From Pictodentalium vernedei (lineage: Eukaryota > Mollusca > Scaphopoda > Dentaliida > Dentaliidae), in the NCBI GenBank assembly GCA_031216915.1, contig CM062296.1, forward strand, positions 60,253,084 to 60,317,083: a stretch of 64,000 nt of DNA, given 5' to 3'. The translations under genes were made by a program, and so were the position numbers. Below are positions 45,545 through 56,855 of the stretch, one piece after another; the first letter of the stretch is position 1; each line of letters starts with the position of its first letter. Below the pieces are notes generated by a model, which did no database searches, was not told the origin of the DNA, and worked only from the letters and a program-made list of their open reading frames with translations.

Positions 45545-45756
45545 GAAGTGAAGCAGATGTTGTTTACCGTGGTAAACAAGATCTGTGTTACTTGTTAAAT
45601 AGGACTCGGTCACCAATGCGTGGGGTGGAAGTCTTCTAAAATGGGCAGCATTGGAATAAACGATTGGCTGGACTTTAGTTTATCTTCATGCTGTGGTCAC
45701 GATTAACCATTATGTAGACATATGTGACCTTAACACTAATAAATAAAATATGTCAC
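45545..45756 (+). mobile_element. SINE family 2 copy
   Basis: 'aaataggactcggtcaccaa', 'gcgtggggtggaagtcttct', 'gctgtggtcacgattaacca', and the tail 'gtgaccttaacactaataaa'. No tRNA head seen. Confidence 0.75.
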
Positions 45757-45836
45757 TGAACAGAAAAACGGTACGTAAAAGCTCGCGATCTGTAATGTCA
45801 CGATGAACGCATATTACGTGGAAAATGAATTACCAC

Positions 45837-46575
45837 CAGGGACGTGGCTGGAGGTTTTCGATTAGGAGGGTGTGTGTAGGATAGTGAATTGTCAACTAGA
45901 GGAGGGACCGGGAGGGGGAACCCCCGGTCCCTCCCCCAGTTAGAAATTCACGACTGAGAAAGATTTAGAAAATGAAGCCATGAAAGAGGGCATAAAATTG
46001 ATTCTTGTTACTGAATTGCCAACACATTTATGATAGAATTATCAGGTTATTATTATTTGGTATTATTCTGGGAATTGAATATGTGCTAAACAAAATGCGC
46101 AAGCTTAGAACTTTGAACAATTCACACCCTTCTGACATTAAATCTGATCTTGTGCAGGAATGATCAAATTTTGATGTTTCATCATTTTGTAACTGTGAAT
46201 GATGGAATTAACTCAGGATAACGATTTTACATGATGTGATTTTCTTGAAGTGCATTTCGAGGAATTTTTTATTACGATAAGTAAAGGTACTATAGAAATC
46301 TCGTACCGACTGACATCATGCATACTTATGAAGCTCGATATTACGTACACTATAGTTGTAAATAGTAACAGTTGGAATTTTTGCCGATTTGAAACCGAGT
46401 TGGTATATTGGGAAGTAAAGGAGACATCACAAAAGAAGCTCTAAAATCCAGATGGATGGAATTTCCAACTACTCATGACTTGCCCTCCGAATTTCCAACT
46501 ATAGGACATTTTAGTCAGGATTGGGGGGGGGGGGGGTGCTACCCCCCCCCCCCCCCCTCTGTCGCCACGTCCCTG
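45837..46575 (+). mobile_element. hAT-type non-autonomous element with 8-bp duplication ATTACCAC
   Basis: Termini CAGGGACGTGGCTGGAGG and the complement of CAGGGACGTGGCGACAGAGG, flanked by ATTACCAC at 45829-45836 and 46576-46583. A small hairpin 'gagggaccgggagggggaac' lies at about 45899. The interior is AT-rich with paired G/C homopolymers at about 46523-46556. An eroded copy is at 16041. Confidence 0.92.
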
Positions 46576-46583
46576 ATTACCAC

Positions 46584-47235
46584 TAACACAGGAAAAACAG
46601 TTGATTGCTGTGGTAGAACATGGAAATGACAATCATAGTTTCAGCTAATGGACCTCCGAGTTCAACACGAAGCCCCTTGGCCGAAACGTTGCTTGTTCTT
46701 CTAATGCTTATTCCCAGACAACGAGTTTTTGTTTGGGTGGAGACTCCACTCCAAGAGTGATTTAGTGATAATTCACTATTCATGTACTGTATTAAAACAC
46801 TGACTGAAGCTTAGATGTACATATTAGTAGAGGGTAGATTGCCTCAAAAAACCCGTAGAGTGGCGTAGCCACGCTGTTGATAACCCAGTGAAAAGGATAG
46901 GCAATCTCAATTACTCAAGACCAGACTGAACTTGAAGGTCCATTTGCTGAAACGTGGAGTGTCTTTCTTGTGGTTTTGTTCAACTTCGCGCGTAGAAAGT
47001 CCGCTTTGTGAGTTATTTAGTAATAAAAAACCTCTCCACTTGAGTTATTTCCGTGTGTTTCAAATCTTTCTTACAAATCCTCACTTTACCAGAGTGACTG
47101 AAAATCGTGCTCATAATCACATAGTTATCTCATGAAATAGTTGGTTATCTCGGATGTGAAGATCCGAAAGCAAAGTGAATGTCAAGATGCCCACGCCCTG
47201 TGCAGAGCTACTACACAATGTCAATAACAGATTGA
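46584..47235. other. Unassigned sequence
   Basis: No gene or repeat family recognised. 'agattgcctcaaaaaaccc' near 46849 and 'ggataggcaatctc' near 46896 form a weak inverted pair. Confidence 0.4.
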
Positions 47236-47940
47236 TATATAGAGGATATGGAATGTGTGTTTTTCTCGTATAATATTCATGAAACGAGTCTAAGAATTTT
47301 CCGTTTTGGCGAGCCCAAACGGAAATTCGGACGAGTTTCATAAATATTATATGAGAAAAACTCTCATTTCATATTCTATTTATCATATGACACACACACG
47401 CACAAATTAGCCACTTAGTATGACTTTTTAACCCATCACCTAACTTGAGTTGCAGATGAAAAAAACATCCTCGTACAACTAAAAATTTTCATTTTTTGCT
47501 TCCAAAACATAGGTTATGACCCCTCATTGGAACGAGCTCGTTGAGCTCGTTCCAATGAGGGGTCAAAACATATGTTTTGGAAGCAAAAAGTGAAAATATA
47601 AAAAAAAATGAATGGCGTTTTTCTTGTAGGTAAAAGATTAATACAATATAACCCACCCTAAATAGGACAGGTAACGTAAATTCTCCCTACTGAAATTACC
47701 CAGTTGTATTTTGTTTAGCCAATCAAATTGTCCAGTTTTGAAATTGACCAATGAAAGCTCCCAACTCTAATTATGTAAATTATGAAAATGTGGCCCAGTT
47801 GTATTTTGTTCAGCCAATCAAATTGTCTAGTTTTGAAATTGACCAATGAAATTGACGGAAGGCTTTATTTATCACTGATTGATATGAAAATATCAAATGT
47901 TTAAAAGTGAACAAAACGGACGAGTCTTATGATAAATGTT
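47236..47940 (-). repeat. Composite dispersed repeat, copy 2
   Basis: Reverse complement of 462-1195: hairpin (47247-47388), MITE C2, then two copies of 'cagccaatcaaattgtc'-type units (about 47696 and 47811). Divergence from copy 1 is spread over all parts. Confidence 0.82.
47428..47641 (-). mobile_element. piggyBac-like MITE, subfamily C (C2)
   Basis: TTAACCCATCACCTAACTTG to GGTAAAAGATTAA. The palindrome arms contain 'ttgcttccaaaacatagg', the apex is GAGCTCGTTGAGCTC, and the variable pair is A:T. Confidence 0.88.
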
Positions 47941-48219
47941 ATTTCCCCCGTGTCTACAAAATATTGTGTGTGGTTTGCTGCTAAACCTCCTGTACAGTGG
48001 AGTTTCCGCCAAGAAAATCATTTAAAGATTTAAGTCGATAGTATCGAGAACACAAGCGAAGTCTCTCTATATTATTCACAGAAAGTAGTTTTCGGGCAAA
48101 ACTCCACTCCGTGAGTGTTTTACTGTCATTGCCCTCCCAGCGTACTGTAAGCATCGGAATGCATTGGCTCGATTTTGAAGAGTGATACGCAATTGCCTTA
48201 CAAACTTAACAACAAGCTG

Positions 48220-48561
48220 AGAGCGCGGTGGGTCAGTTGTTAGAGCATTGGACTTCTAACCGAAAGGTCGATGGTTCGATTCTGACCGTAACTGCGTCAC
48301 TGTGTCCTTGGGTAATGCACCTTATTTTAATTTCCGGCTGGAGAGCGCAGTGTACCAACGCACACTGCGCGTCGATGGTGAACCTCTCTTCAACCAATGC
48401 TGACCCTGCTTGTGCTGAGTAAGTAAGTTGGGGAGTCTGGCAGTTCTTCGCCGCTGATCGATGGTTCTCTCCTGGTACTCTTGTTTCCTCCACCAGCAAA
48501 ACTGTTCGACACGAGGTGACCCTGGCTGTCGAAAGTGTCGTAAAACCCCAATAAATAATAA
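48220..48561 (+). mobile_element. tRNA-derived SINE (family 1, Arg-UCU-like head)
   Basis: The clearest tRNA-Arg-like head: 'gcattggacttctaaccgaa' keeps the anticodon loop CTTCTAA, and 'ggtcgatggttcgattc' carries the B box. The body and the tail 'cgtaaaaccccaataaataa' follow. Confidence 0.93.
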
Positions 48562-48654
48562 ATGCAAACAATCCGCGTTTAAATTTCTTGTTTAGTCATA
48601 GCTTCATACAGGAAGTACTTCAGTTTCGCGATTACCTAACATCCCACTGTGAAA

Positions 48655-48745
48655 TGCGCGGGACGTGAAGCAGTACTTTTGGTAAATAAGTTTAGCTTTC
48701 ACTGGTAAAATTAGTTCTGTATAAATTAATTAATTAATAAAAATG
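48655..48745 (+). mobile_element. SINE family 2 fragment
   Basis: 'ggacgtgaagcagtactttt' and 'tttcactggtaaaattag' match the 5' part of family 2; the rest is missing. Nothing else is recognised up to 49030 apart from a long G-run at about 48943-48970. Confidence 0.55.
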
Positions 48746-49033
48746 CAATTCGGTTGCTGGTGTGATTTAATTGCGATTAACATGGAGTTTTGATTGAGAG
48801 AAAACTGAATCAACCCTGGCCCCCATAACATTCAGAATGACCCTGATGTGTCTAAAGAAGAGCATTTAAAGAAAATCATGATATTAGGAATTATTTTAGT
48901 TTTATTCTACCAGACGTCTCTAAGGTGGGAGGATGGGTGGGCGGGGGGGGGGGGGGGGGGGGGTGGGGGGGGGTGACACCATCCTCCCTCAATAATTTGT
49001 CTTGCCTGGAATATTTTCGTCTGGAATGAGGTA

Positions 49034-49465
49034 CAGTAGAATCCTCTTAATTGAATATCCATTTTGCGAGTGAAAATTATGCAGTTAACAGGAGTATACA
49101 ATTAACAGGGATGTGGTCAGTTTCTTGTGTTCTGGAGGTAAACTGAGCATTTATTCTATTATATTTTGTTTGACAGAGCTCATAGAGAGCTCTGTCAAAC
49201 AAGATATAATAGAATAAATGCCTGTATTGGATGTAGTGGGGCCAAAAAGGTTGATAAATAAGGGAAATTTGGTGCATGTCACAGTAATTTTGAGGACATA
49301 TTACAAAGATTTATATACAATTAACAGGAGTTTACTCTACAACCCATATGCAATTAACAGATCAAATTTGTACTGAAGGTATGGTAAATAGTTTTGTGTT
49401 TGAAAATTATATTCAATTAACAGGGATATACAATTAAAAGATATCCAATTAAGTGGGCTCCACTG
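49034..49465. mobile_element. Tigger/pogo-like MITE with TA duplication
   Basis: Termini CAGTAGAATCCTCTTAATTG and the complement of CAGTGGAGCCCACTTAATTG, flanked by TA. It has subterminal 'caattaacagg' repeats. The CAGTRGARCC start and TA target fit the pogo/Tigger branch of Tc1/mariner. No transposase remains. Confidence 0.85.
49147..49221. repeat. Hairpin nested in the Tigger-like MITE
   Basis: A perfect palindrome with arms 'attctattatat' and 'tttgacagagctc', loop 'atagag' region. It shares the TTTGACAGAGCTC core with 36030-36140, but the outer arms are unrelated. Confidence 0.88.
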
Positions 49466-49893
49466 TATTGAATATTAATTCGATTTTTCTAAAGTAATAA
49501 TGTACTTTCTTACCCGAGTCTACATTTGAAACTTGTCACACACAGAGTATGTACAAATAGAGGTGTACATACTCGGTTTGAGCTGTTGGAAGAGCGGCAT
49601 AGAACGTATAAATTAAATAAGAAGTGACGACACGTCTTCAACATGGATATATTATTTATCCACACAATCCTCAAGAAGTCTTTTGAGAGTCGTTGACCTA
49701 GAATCCCTGATGACCAATATTCCAACTGCATCATCAAGGTATGCTTTCATCGAAGACATATTCCGATAATGTAGTTAGAATATTTTATCCGTCGAAACTG
49801 AAGCCATCACAATGGGGAGAAACCAAGTTACACCCCTGTCCCTTTCGGACATGATTGCCACGCCCCTTTTCTTGAGTCCAGTTAAGTTCTATT

Positions 49894-50245
49894 TATTTAT
49901 TTATTGGTGTTTAAGGTCACATATTTCTGCACAATGGCTAACCATGACCGTCACAGTTTTACGGGTGGAGGAAGCCGGAGTACCCGGAGAGAACCACCGA
50001 GCAACGGCGAGCAACTGTCAGCTCCCCAACATACCAACTCCACACATGCAGGGTTAGCATTGGTTGAAGACAGGTGCACCATCGACGTACAGTACGCCTT
50101 AGTACACAACGTTACCGTGCCCCTACGTGGGCAATGGGGGTGAAGTGTCTTGCCCAAGGACACACCGCAGTTGCCGTAGGTGGGATTCGAACCGAGTACC
50201 TCTCGGCTTGCAGCCTGCACCTCTACCAACTGAGCCACCGAGCCC
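49894..50245 (-). mobile_element. tRNA-derived SINE (family 1, Cys-like head) with 15-bp duplication
   Basis: A complete reverse copy from the tail ('tttattggtgtttaaggtca') to the head ('ccaactgagccaccgagccc'). It is flanked by CAGTTAAGTTCTATT at 49879-49893 and 50246-50260. It is well preserved, so probably recent. Confidence 0.96.
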
Positions 50246-50260
50246 CAGTTAAGTTCTATT

Positions 50261-50980
50261 CACCTGACAATTAAATTGCGTAATGCAAAAAGTCCATGCG
50301 CTGTTTTATTTTAATAGTTGCTACAACGATGTACTGTTTTACTCATAACTCATATTCTTTGCAATCGAGTCACAAACAGTGGAAAGCAAATGTTGTAAAC
50401 TGCTTTTGTTACATTTTATTGGAGGGTACAGGCCTTAACCCCCCCCCCCCCCCCCCGTCACACACACACACACAAAAAATACATATGTAACCGATGTACC
50501 AAAAATACAGGATTGTTCTCAAAACAGGACGTATAGCGAGTAGTTTGTTTTTTTATGTGTTTTTCTTTCGTAAGAACCTTTAACATTGCCAGTGAGCATC
50601 CTGTGGCTTGGTCGTGGTTTTTAGACAAGTCTTGGCAGCCAAGACATGCCAAAAAACAACTTCCATGCTAATTATAATATAATTTCGAGTTTACCCAGTG
50701 AGTGCATGTTGTGAAACGTGTAATGTTGCAACAGCAAGTGATCCAAGTTGGAATTGTTCCTTTTAGGGTTAATAGATCTTCTGAAGCACCAATCAAGCCC
50801 CGAGAAGCCCTAAAGGTTTTTTTCAGACACTCAATATTATAAACATTTATTCAATGACCCAGCATGACAACTGACTTAACGAGTCTATGTTGGCCCCAAA
50901 TTGGACCAACTGAAAGACAGAGGGTGAGTGGAGGTGCCCCTCAAAATAGTATAACAGTACAATATTGAAGGATACGTTTA
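50261..50980. other. Unassigned sequence
   Basis: A C-run at about 50440 is followed by (CA)n. No gene recognised. Confidence 0.4.
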
Positions 50981-50984
50981 CCGA

Positions 50985-51185
50985 CCAATACTTCACTGGC
51001 TCTGTTTTACTGGTAAAATGGGACCCAGCCTCCAATGCTTGGGAGGTGCAAACCCTCTCTAAAATGGGCAACAGGGCTTATTAAAGCTCACCCCTGGTCT
51101 TGGGTAGTCATGCATGTTGTGGTCATAATTAGCCATTGTGTAAAAATATGTGACCTTAAACACCAATAAATAATTAAAATAAATA
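50985..51185 (+). mobile_element. SINE family 2 copy
   Basis: 'gttttactggtaaaatggga', 'ttgggaggtgcaaaccctct', 'gttgtggtcataattagcca', and the tail 'gtgaccttaaacaccaataa'. Confidence 0.8.
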
Positions 51186-51809
51186 ATAAATAACTAAACT
51201 GGTTTACTGAAAGAAAATTTAAAAAAAACAATGTAAGACGATTGTCATTATTCAAATAGAAGTGTAAAAGACCACGTGGTATGAAAGAATCTCATCACGA
51301 CTGAGCATCTGAAACAACTTACCACCTTTTATCTTCAAGTTGGAATTGCAATGAAACCGCCAGCCATTTACAGGCGACATTTGAGGGCCCCCATGGAAAC
51401 GTTACCTCTGTTATCTGTATAAGTAGGGCCTTAATTAACAAACAACTATTTTGGGAATGTAAGGCGTCGGCACCCGACGGCTCGATCCAACTATTTGGGA
51501 CCTACCTGATTGCTTTCATCAAAGACTTATACGCTGAGTGGGGCATTTATTGCACTTTCTAATCTGTGTATATTTCTGTCAGACAAGTCAGAGATTTTGC
51601 CTAACTGAGTACTCCAAAGTATGAGTCTATTTTCGTCGGGCCTGTACGGACGTCTGCCCAACTTGGTTTTTCACAATTTATTTCCCAACGTCTGCCCGAC
51701 GAAACCCATGATCGGGAGATTTGGGGAGGGTCAACCCACACCCCTCTCACAGAATTTGCGCGGCTGTGTATCAGTGCATTCATGTGCGTGGAAGTCGCCA
51801 AGAGGGCAG

Positions 51810-52045
51810 CAGTCGGGCCATTGGGCGAAACTTTTTTAGCACTGAAATTCCAATAGACGACCACGGAGACACTCTGGCGAACTGTTTTGACACCGTAATT
51901 CCCATATACGACCCAAGAGGCGCGCTGGCGTACTGTTTTAACAATGGAATTCCCATAGACGACCCCGGAGGCACTCTGGCGAAATTGTGTCTTCGGGGTC
52001 GTCTATGGGAATTTCAGTGTTAAAAAAAGGTCACCCAATGGCCTT
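51810..52045. repeat. Inverted repeat enclosing three 53-bp tandem units
   Basis: The outer arms 'gccattgggcgaaactttttt' and 'aaaaaaaggtcacccaatggc' (with gaps) enclose three units starting near 51843, 51895 and 51949 ('attcccatagacgaccccgg', 'cactctggcgaa'). The last partial unit is inverted. It is probably a small element with an internal minisatellite. Confidence 0.75.
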
Positions 52046-52084
52046 CCTTCACTACTGAGGGCTGTTGTGTGTGTCAGTGGGTGG

Positions 52085-52652
52085 TAGAGCTGTAGGTTTT
52101 TAAATTTCTAGTTCGGTTTCGGTTTTTGGTTTTTCAGGTGGAGTAAAACCGCGGTTCGGTTCGGTTTTCGGTTTGTTCATGAGGCCAAGTAAAATTCAAT
52201 AAAACTCTTTCTTATGTCCGGAGTCATAACTGAATAGTACTGAAATTGAGTGAAACTCAATGAATGCCCGAAATAAGCTATAATACATGAAGAATGAGGA
52301 AGGCCAATATAATAATTACCTAAATATACAGAACTTTTATTGTGCTTGGCCATTTTTCGAGGTCTGACACCTACATGCAATTTGAGGAAAGCTGCAAACA
52401 CAACTAAACTGAAATGTCGGAAATTCACAGAATGTAGCCTTCCCAGAGTAGTGAGAGTACCCAGACACTGCCATTGGCAGTGTCTGGGTACTCTCACTAC
52501 TCTGGAATGGCTACATTCTGTGAATTTCTGCAGCAAGAGAGTATTTAATAAAAAAACGAAAAACCTTAGATTACGGGATGTCGACGGTTTCGGTTTCGGT
52601 TTTTTAAAAAAACTTAAAACCTCGGTTCGGTTTCGGTTAACCTACAGCTCCA
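52085..52652. mobile_element. hAT-type MITE with 8-bp duplication GTGGGTGG
   Basis: Termini TAGAGCTGTAGGTTTTT and the complement of TGGAGCTGTAGGTTAACC, flanked by GTGGGTGG at 52077-52084 and 52653-52660. It has subterminal 'ggtttcggtttcgg' repeats. The central palindrome at about 52427-52525 has the apex ACTGCCATTGGCAGT. Confidence 0.9.
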
Positions 52653-52824
52653 GTGGGTGGGGCTGGAGGGTTGTAGACCTCCCCTAATAATTTTCCAGTC
52701 AGGACATTTTCGTCTTTATTGGCGACGTGGATATTGATATTTTCTCTTGCAGCAATAATGTATTTTCTTACCACACCAGATTAGATACTTGGACTGATGT
52801 CACACACGCACTCTGCCAAACAAT

Positions 52825-53055
52825 TTGGATCCTCGTGGGAACCATGGGAAGTGAAACAGTGCTTGTTTATTGTGGTAAACAAGCTGGCAAAATAGGACCC
52901 GGTCACCAATGCCTGGGGTGGAAATCCTCTAAAATAGGCAACATGTTTATAAAAGATTCTCTGGACTTGCTTGACTTTATCTCCATGTTGCGGTCACGAC
53001 TAGTCATTGTGCAGAAGTATGTGATCTTAAACACCAATAAATAAAATAAATGAAC
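52825..53055 (+). mobile_element. SINE family 2 copy
   Basis: The most complete family 2 copy: 'gaagtgaaacagtgcttgtt', 'tgtggtaaacaagc', 'aaataggacccggtcaccaa', 'ggggtggaaatcctctaaaa', 'gttgcggtcacgactagtca', and the tail 'cttaaacaccaataaataaa'. Confidence 0.85.
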
Positions 53056-53133
53056 AAATTGAAGGACTGTAAGACCAGATTCGAGCTGTCAGGGGACCAA
53101 CATGGCCAATTTATAGCACCGATACTGTACGTG

Positions 53134-53385
53134 TTAACCCTTTACCTAACATGAAAAGCAGACGACACTTGCAAACAAATTTCCTGAATAACTAATTTTT
53201 TTCATTTTTTTGTCTCAAAACCATAGGTTATGACCCCTCATTGGAACGAGCTCGACGAGCTCGTTCCAATGAGGGGTCATAACCTATGTTTTTGAGACAA
53301 AAAATTAAAATATAATGAAAATTAATTGGCGATTTTTGAGAATAGCGCTGGCCGGTTTTGGCCGTTACGTTGGGTAAAGGGTTAA
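53134..53385 (-). mobile_element. piggyBac-like MITE, subfamily A (A7)
   Basis: Well preserved, with a perfect core palindrome. The variable pair is A:T and the loop GTC in family orientation. Confidence 0.95.
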
Positions 53386-53937
53386 TTTAATAAGATGATA
53401 ATTAAAAACGATAGTTTTTTTATAAGAACTCCGACTGACTTATTGTCCAACTACATCATAAAGGCATGCCTTAAGCGGAATATTGACCTGTCAGGACTTG
53501 AGCTCTCACAGTCTGGACAAGCCAGGTTTACCCCCTTCGCCTCCCCCACCCCAAATCGAGCACCTTCGCGACGCCTCTGTTCATTTCACACCCCAATTTG
53601 GACTAACAAGTTTGTAGATTCCCGTAATGTCCCCGGTTACCATCTGTCGTTCTCTACCCCTCTCCGCCCCAAGCCTTGAGCTGCATATTGGACACCATGA
53701 GTTAGAGACTGTCGAATAGAGCTTGGATGTTTTGATTTTACAGATTCAGCATCATTTCAGTTACAGGAATAAATCTCAGTTTCGGTTCAGTTTTGCTACG
53801 TGTTAGGAGCATATAGTAAATAACGCTTCAGGATTCTTAACTAAGAAGAAATCCCCAATAGTTTTCACCACAAAAGTCCTGTCTGCAAGCATCTCGATTG
53901 GGTTCAGCTTAATTTCCCTTCGATCATTCTTATGGGT

Positions 53938-53961
53938 CAGGGACGGCGGAACGATTTTCAA

Positions 53962-53993
<32 letters not shown>

Positions 53994-54587
53994 GGGGCTG
54001 GATCGGGCGATGGATGGTCGTCGGTATGACAATTTTAAATTCCAGGATCCCAAAACCCCAATTTCCATGCATCTGAGTGGATATTTTGAGATTTTTCAGG
54101 AGGTGTATTTGAAAGATTTTACACTTTGAGAGCCGTTAAAAAACGTCGCTAAAGCATACAGGTGAGGTCTATTTATCAGCTTTGGTCGTAACGACCAAAG
54201 CTGATAAATAGACCTCACCTGTATGCTTTACCAGACGTTTACAGCAATTATACTGTCTGTGAAATATCTTGTCTGGTGGTGCATTTGGTACTTGTATGTC
54301 TGTAAGATTACGATCTACTTCAGTTAACCGATTTTTTTAACAGACTGTATACATTTTAGAGTTTGCTGCCACAAATTCAAAAAATAATCCGAAATCCATC
54401 GAAACTGAACCAGTACGGGAGAAAAACATAGCTGGTGAATATATGGGGGAGGCTCTGGACCCGCCTCTTGTTTCACCAGTCATTGGTTGTGTTAAAATAT
54501 ATGCATACAGAAAAACATGGCCCGGCAAAAAAAGTGGAGGGGCTGAAGCAACCCTCCCCCGCCCCCGACTCGGTTCCGCCGCCCCTG
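53938..54587. mobile_element. MITE with CAGGGACGG ends and TGGGT duplication
   Basis: Termini CAGGGACGGCGGAACGA and the complement of CAGGGGCGGCGGAACCGA, flanked by TGGGT at 53933-53937 and 54588-54592. A 5-bp duplication is not the hAT norm, so the superfamily is open. The internal perfect palindrome at about 54146-54235 contains 'tttatcagctttggtcgtaa'. Confidence 0.78.
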
Positions 54588-54644
54588 TGGGTTCTACTGA
54601 AAAAAACATGAATTAGAGTAACAAATGAATCAAGTTCTTCTGAT

Positions 54645-54770
54645 CTTTATTGTTTTCTCATTGTCACATTTTCTCCGTTATTGACTCGTATGGTAGAGTC
54701 CGGTGGAGGAGTCCAGTGGAGTCCGGTGGACGAGTCAATACGGGAGAAAATGTGACAATGTGAACACGAC
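54645..54770. repeat. Hairpin 'ttgtcacattttctccg' type
   Basis: The arm 'cattgtcacattttctcc' (54659) pairs with 'gagaaaatgtgacaatg' (54743). A further direct copy 'agaaaatgtgacaatgggaa' lies at about 54877. Confidence 0.75.
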
Positions 54771-55240
54771 GTATCGGCTCCTTTGCCGGACAGCCTGATT
54801 GTCGAGAGTCCACAAGGGACACAAACCCAGTTCTCTCCCAGCAAGATAGTTTGATCGCTGGACGAGTCAATAAAGTAGAAAATGTGACAATGGGAACACA
54901 ACGTATTCGCTTCATTCTTTGCTATAGGGGCCACATGTCCATTTTCCGCAGTATAAGATAGTTTGGTCAATTTATGCACAAACACAGTAAAACGGTTCGG
55001 CCGGTTTTTGCCTGGGTCTTTTGGATCGGTTTTCCACAGTTACATGACAGTGATATTGGGAGCCCTTTGACCACATACTGTAATTATTCAGTACATTATA
55101 ATGTTATATTCTAGCATACTGATTGGTTACAAACATTCCCTTCAGTAATAAAATCCATCCGGCCTTGACTAGCTAAAGAATTTCTAGTGATGACGCGTAA
55201 AAGACTGTAACAATTAGCCTTTGTGCATAAGTATGTGATC

Positions 55241-55490
55241 TTAACCCTTTACCCAACGTAACGGCCAAAACCGGCCAGCGCTATTCTCAAAAATCGCCAA
55301 TTAATTTTCATTATTTTTTCATTTTTGTCTCAAAAACATAGGTTATGACCCCTCGTTGGAACGAGCTCGACGAGCTCGTTCCAACGAGGAGTCATAACCT
55401 ATGTTTTTGAGACAAAAAATGAAAAAAATTAGTTATTCAAGAAATTTTTTTGCAAGTGTCGTCTGCTTTTCATGTTAGGTAAAGGGTTAA
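55241..55490 (+). mobile_element. piggyBac-like MITE, subfamily A (A8)
   Basis: TTAACCCTTTACCCAACGTA to TAGGTAAAGGGTTAA. The variable pair is G:C, and the loop reads GAC in family orientation. Confidence 0.95.
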
Positions 55491-55913
55491 ACACAAATAA
55501 ATAAATAAATTAATAAAGCACCGGGTGCAACCCAGTACGTCATTAATTAAAAAATTCAACCTCAATGCTTCAACTGCAACACTGTTTTGAGACCCTTAAC
55601 AATGATTTTTCCCAACATGCTGGAATTATTGGTTGCCTAAAAACGAGCAATTGTTTGGGGCTCTGAGGAGATGCCCTAACCTCGCTGTATGGCGTTACGC
55701 CACTGGTTTTCCAGTTTGCAGCAAAAAAAATGCAACCGGACCGGGAAATACATAAAAAAAAAAAATAAAAAAAAAAAAAAAAAACGAAAACAAAAAAAAA
55801 AAAAACCACCCAGCTCCGCTATCGAGGGCGGGTTTCAGTGCTGTAACCGTTATCACGACTGGGCCGAAATTTCTCTCACAGGCCGGAAATTCCTCTCGCA
55901 GGCCCCAGCAAAT
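55491..55913. other. Unassigned sequence with A-rich tract
   Basis: An A-rich tract of about 55 bases lies at 55754-55806. The frames through it are low-complexity lysine or phenylalanine runs and not genes. Confidence 0.5.
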
Positions 55914-56855
55914 ACATAACATAACATAACATAACATAACATAACATTTATTAGCATAAAACATCCTATACAGGACAGTATGCGATAATCTACAAGTAAC
56001 ATGAACAAAAGTAGTACTCAGAATATTACAATTTCATCCAACAATTTTCCATGATCAAAGTACTCTATTTTTATTAATTTGATACGCAAAAGATCGTGGA
56101 GACGTGAACTAGAATTCCCAATACACATCGCTAAACATATCATAATCGTCTGACGAAAAAATCCTGGATCACGCTACAGATTTTATGGCATAAACTGGGG
56201 GTTCTATTTTCAAATATTACTTTGAATTTCTCAAATATACTCAGATCCATAAAACCGTCAATCTCACTGTTCATCAGAACAAATAGTTCTGATCGAAGCT
56301 CTGAATAATGTGTACATTCCATAAGAAAATGGTATTCGTTTTCTATTTTCCCGGAGTTTGCTTCACAGTGAGTACATATCCTGTCGATAACAGGCTTTGG
56401 CGGTTGATAATGTCGCCCTTTTTCAATAGCTAACTTATGATTGCTGATACGAAGCTTAGTGAAAATTTCCCGGTCTTCCGCCGTGTTTGTTTCCACTAAG
56501 TATGTTTCCACTGAATAGTCATTTTTAAACAACCTGTAAGTTCTCAGTTTATTATCTCCATTCTTTTTGCAGTCCTCGAACATTGAATTCTTGAACGTGT
56601 TTACAAGCTGCAAGCGCAAATTATACTTGAGCTTACCTATAACATTAGTGTTAGTGATAATTGGATGTTGAGGGACAGCGAGACCGTATCTTTCCAGTAA
56701 TTTGAAAGGGGATTTCTGTTTGCCTTTACGATTTCTTTGTTCAGCTACCACATTCCACATCAGGTCATTATGATTCTCAGATATTTTGATTGCGAAAGAA
56801 GCCATCCTACTTACCGCCTCGATATATAGCGGATATCGACCAAGTTCTGCGCGGA
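55914..56855 (-). mobile_element. 5'-truncated non-LTR retrotransposon (LINE) copy
   Basis: On the minus strand it runs from a truncated ORF through about 190 bp of 3' UTR into a (TTATG)n tail at 55914-55947. Such short tandem tails are typical of LINE families. The 5' truncation lies near 56855, where similarity to the RT family ends, although the frame stays open somewhat further. Confidence 0.85.
56140..56855 (-). pseudogene. C-terminal end of LINE reverse-transcriptase polyprotein
   Basis: The frame is open with no stop. An upstream in-frame part reads RAELGRYPLYIEAVSRM ahead of the first Met (56805), a motif common just after the RT domain in invertebrate LINEs. Near the C terminus is ICTHCEANSGKIENEYHFLM followed by ECTHYSELR, the CxxC..HxxxC zinc-knuckle-like signature of these proteins. 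Endonuclease and RT catalytic regions are missing. The intact frame suggests a fairly recent insertion. Confidence 0.88.

Noticed and set aside
55570-55964. Phe/Lys-rich frames near 55750
   Set aside because: They are translations of an A-homopolymer tract.
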